DNA from: Leekyejoonella antrihumi
GTDB taxonomy: Bacteria > Actinomycetota > Actinomycetes > Actinomycetales > Dermatophilaceae
Direction: 5' to 3'
NCBI RefSeq assembly: GCF_007845645.1
Contig: NZ_VCQV01000039.1
Location: 1-45,161, forward strand
DNA length: 45,161 nt
The notes beneath the pieces are model-generated. The model saw only the letters and a list, made by a program, of their open reading frames with translations, was not told the DNA's origin and did not search any database. The translations under genes were made by a program, and so were the position numbers. This document shows positions 44,739 to 45,161 of this stretch, piece after piece (within the stretch, counting starts at the first letter, position 1; each line of letters begins with the position of its first letter).

Positions 44739-45161
44739 ATGGGTGCGATGAGTGAGGTTCCAGGCAGCGGGAGCGGCTGGTCGTGGGCACGAGGGGCACG
44801 GCGATACCTGGTTGTCGTGGTGGGCGTGCTGGTCCTGCTCGGATTCGGTGTGCTGGGCAGCCCCGGCCCGGCGCAGGCGGCTGGGCGGGCGTCGGTGTCG
44901 GTGGGCTCGGCGCCGAAGGTCCCGGCCGGAGCGATACGCACCGGGGCACTGGCAGGAGCGACGGTCCTGCACGCGGAGGTGATACTCGCCCAACGGGACC
45001 CGGCCGGCCTCGAGCAGCTCGCGACCGCGGTGTCGACACCGACCTCACCGCGGTACCGGCAGTACCTGACGGCGGGTCAGGTGGGCGCGATGTTCGGCCC
45101 GACCCCGGCCACCATTCAGGCGGTCCGGACGGCGTTGGAGGCGGCCGGCCTGACGACCGGC
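44739..45161 (+). CDS. S53 family (sedolisin/kumamolisin) peptidase, N-terminal part
   Basis: The first 141 codons of a gene cut by the window end; no stop is reached. Residues about 22-47 are a signal peptide or anchor (RRYLVVVVGVLVLLGFGVLG, then SPGPAQA as a likely cleavage site). Residues from about 75 match the pro-kumamolisin activation domain: VILAQRDPAGLEQLATAVSTPTSPRYRQYLTAGQVGAMFGPTPATIQAVRTALEAAGL. The propeptide blocks the Ser-Glu-Asp catalytic domain until acid processing; that domain lies beyond the window. A second ATG at 44748 could be the start. GGTGG 6 bases before 44739 may serve as ribosome site. Confidence 0.85.
   Translation, partial: MGAMSEVPGSGSGWSWARGARRYLVVVVGVLVLLGFGVLGSPGPAQAAGRASVSVGSAPKVPAGAIRTGALAGATVLHAEVILAQRDPAGLEQLATAVSTPTSPRYRQYLTAGQVGAMFGPTPATIQAVRTALEAAGLTTG

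Overview
High-GC (clearly above 60%) chromosomal DNA from an actinobacterium. The order polA – hot-dog thioesterase – pdtaR-type ANTAR regulator – pyk – gltD/gltB – lgt – trpA/B/C – trp membrane proteins – trpE – hisI – hisF follows the block I know from Mycobacterium and the Micrococcales. HemQ, a TIGR03085 protein, a LigD-type polymerase, DUF3000 and a DUF222/HNH gene also point to Actinobacteria, probably a Dermacoccaceae- or Intrasporangiaceae-like member of the Micrococcales. The placement is inferred from gene content; no marker gene was compared.

Layout. 1-1000: decayed DNA with a broken GNAT acetyltransferase and a possible small membrane protein. 1017-7146: VOC protein, polA, thioesterase, GNAT, pdtaR and a DUF695 protein. 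7264-10045: an accessory insert with an MFS exporter, its MarR neighbour, tpx and tRNA-Leu(CAA). 10071-18246: pyk, a rotted amino-acid permease, and gltBD. 18401-24976: one minus-strand operon, hisI-trpE-(two Trp-linked membrane proteins)-trpC-trpB-trpA-lgt, mostly joined by 4-base overlaps. 25057-27494: TIGR03085 protein, hisF and a stand-alone LigD-type polymerase. 27633-31151: secreted nuclease, msrB and a P-loop kinase-like protein. 31259-36659: the haem genes hemE, hemY and hemQ, split by a divergent MocR-type regulator/YczE-type membrane protein pair. 36716-40363: EamA transporter, PEP-mutase-family protein, DUF3000 and RNase D. 40486-42856: a Cro/C1-type DNA-binding domain fused to a MurA-like enzyme, followed by a glycerophosphodiesterase. 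42995-end: DUF222/HNH protein and the start of an S53 (sedolisin) peptidase cut by the window edge.

Most genes are housekeeping: nitrogen assimilation (GOGAT), Trp/His synthesis, lipoprotein maturation, glycolysis, repair and the coproporphyrin-dependent haem route. Less ordinary points are: (i) eleven genes carry a TANNNT hexamer 6-7 bases before an ATG/GTG, the layout of leaderless mRNAs, and these hexamers decide several start codons; (ii) the DNA-binding/MurA fusion, whose promoter carries an inverted repeat over the -10 box and start codon; (iii) a six-unit, 21-base-period array between a kinase-like gene and hemQ; (iv) a perfect 20-base palindrome just upstream of a well-formed gltB promoter; (v) two decaying genes showing local genome reduction.
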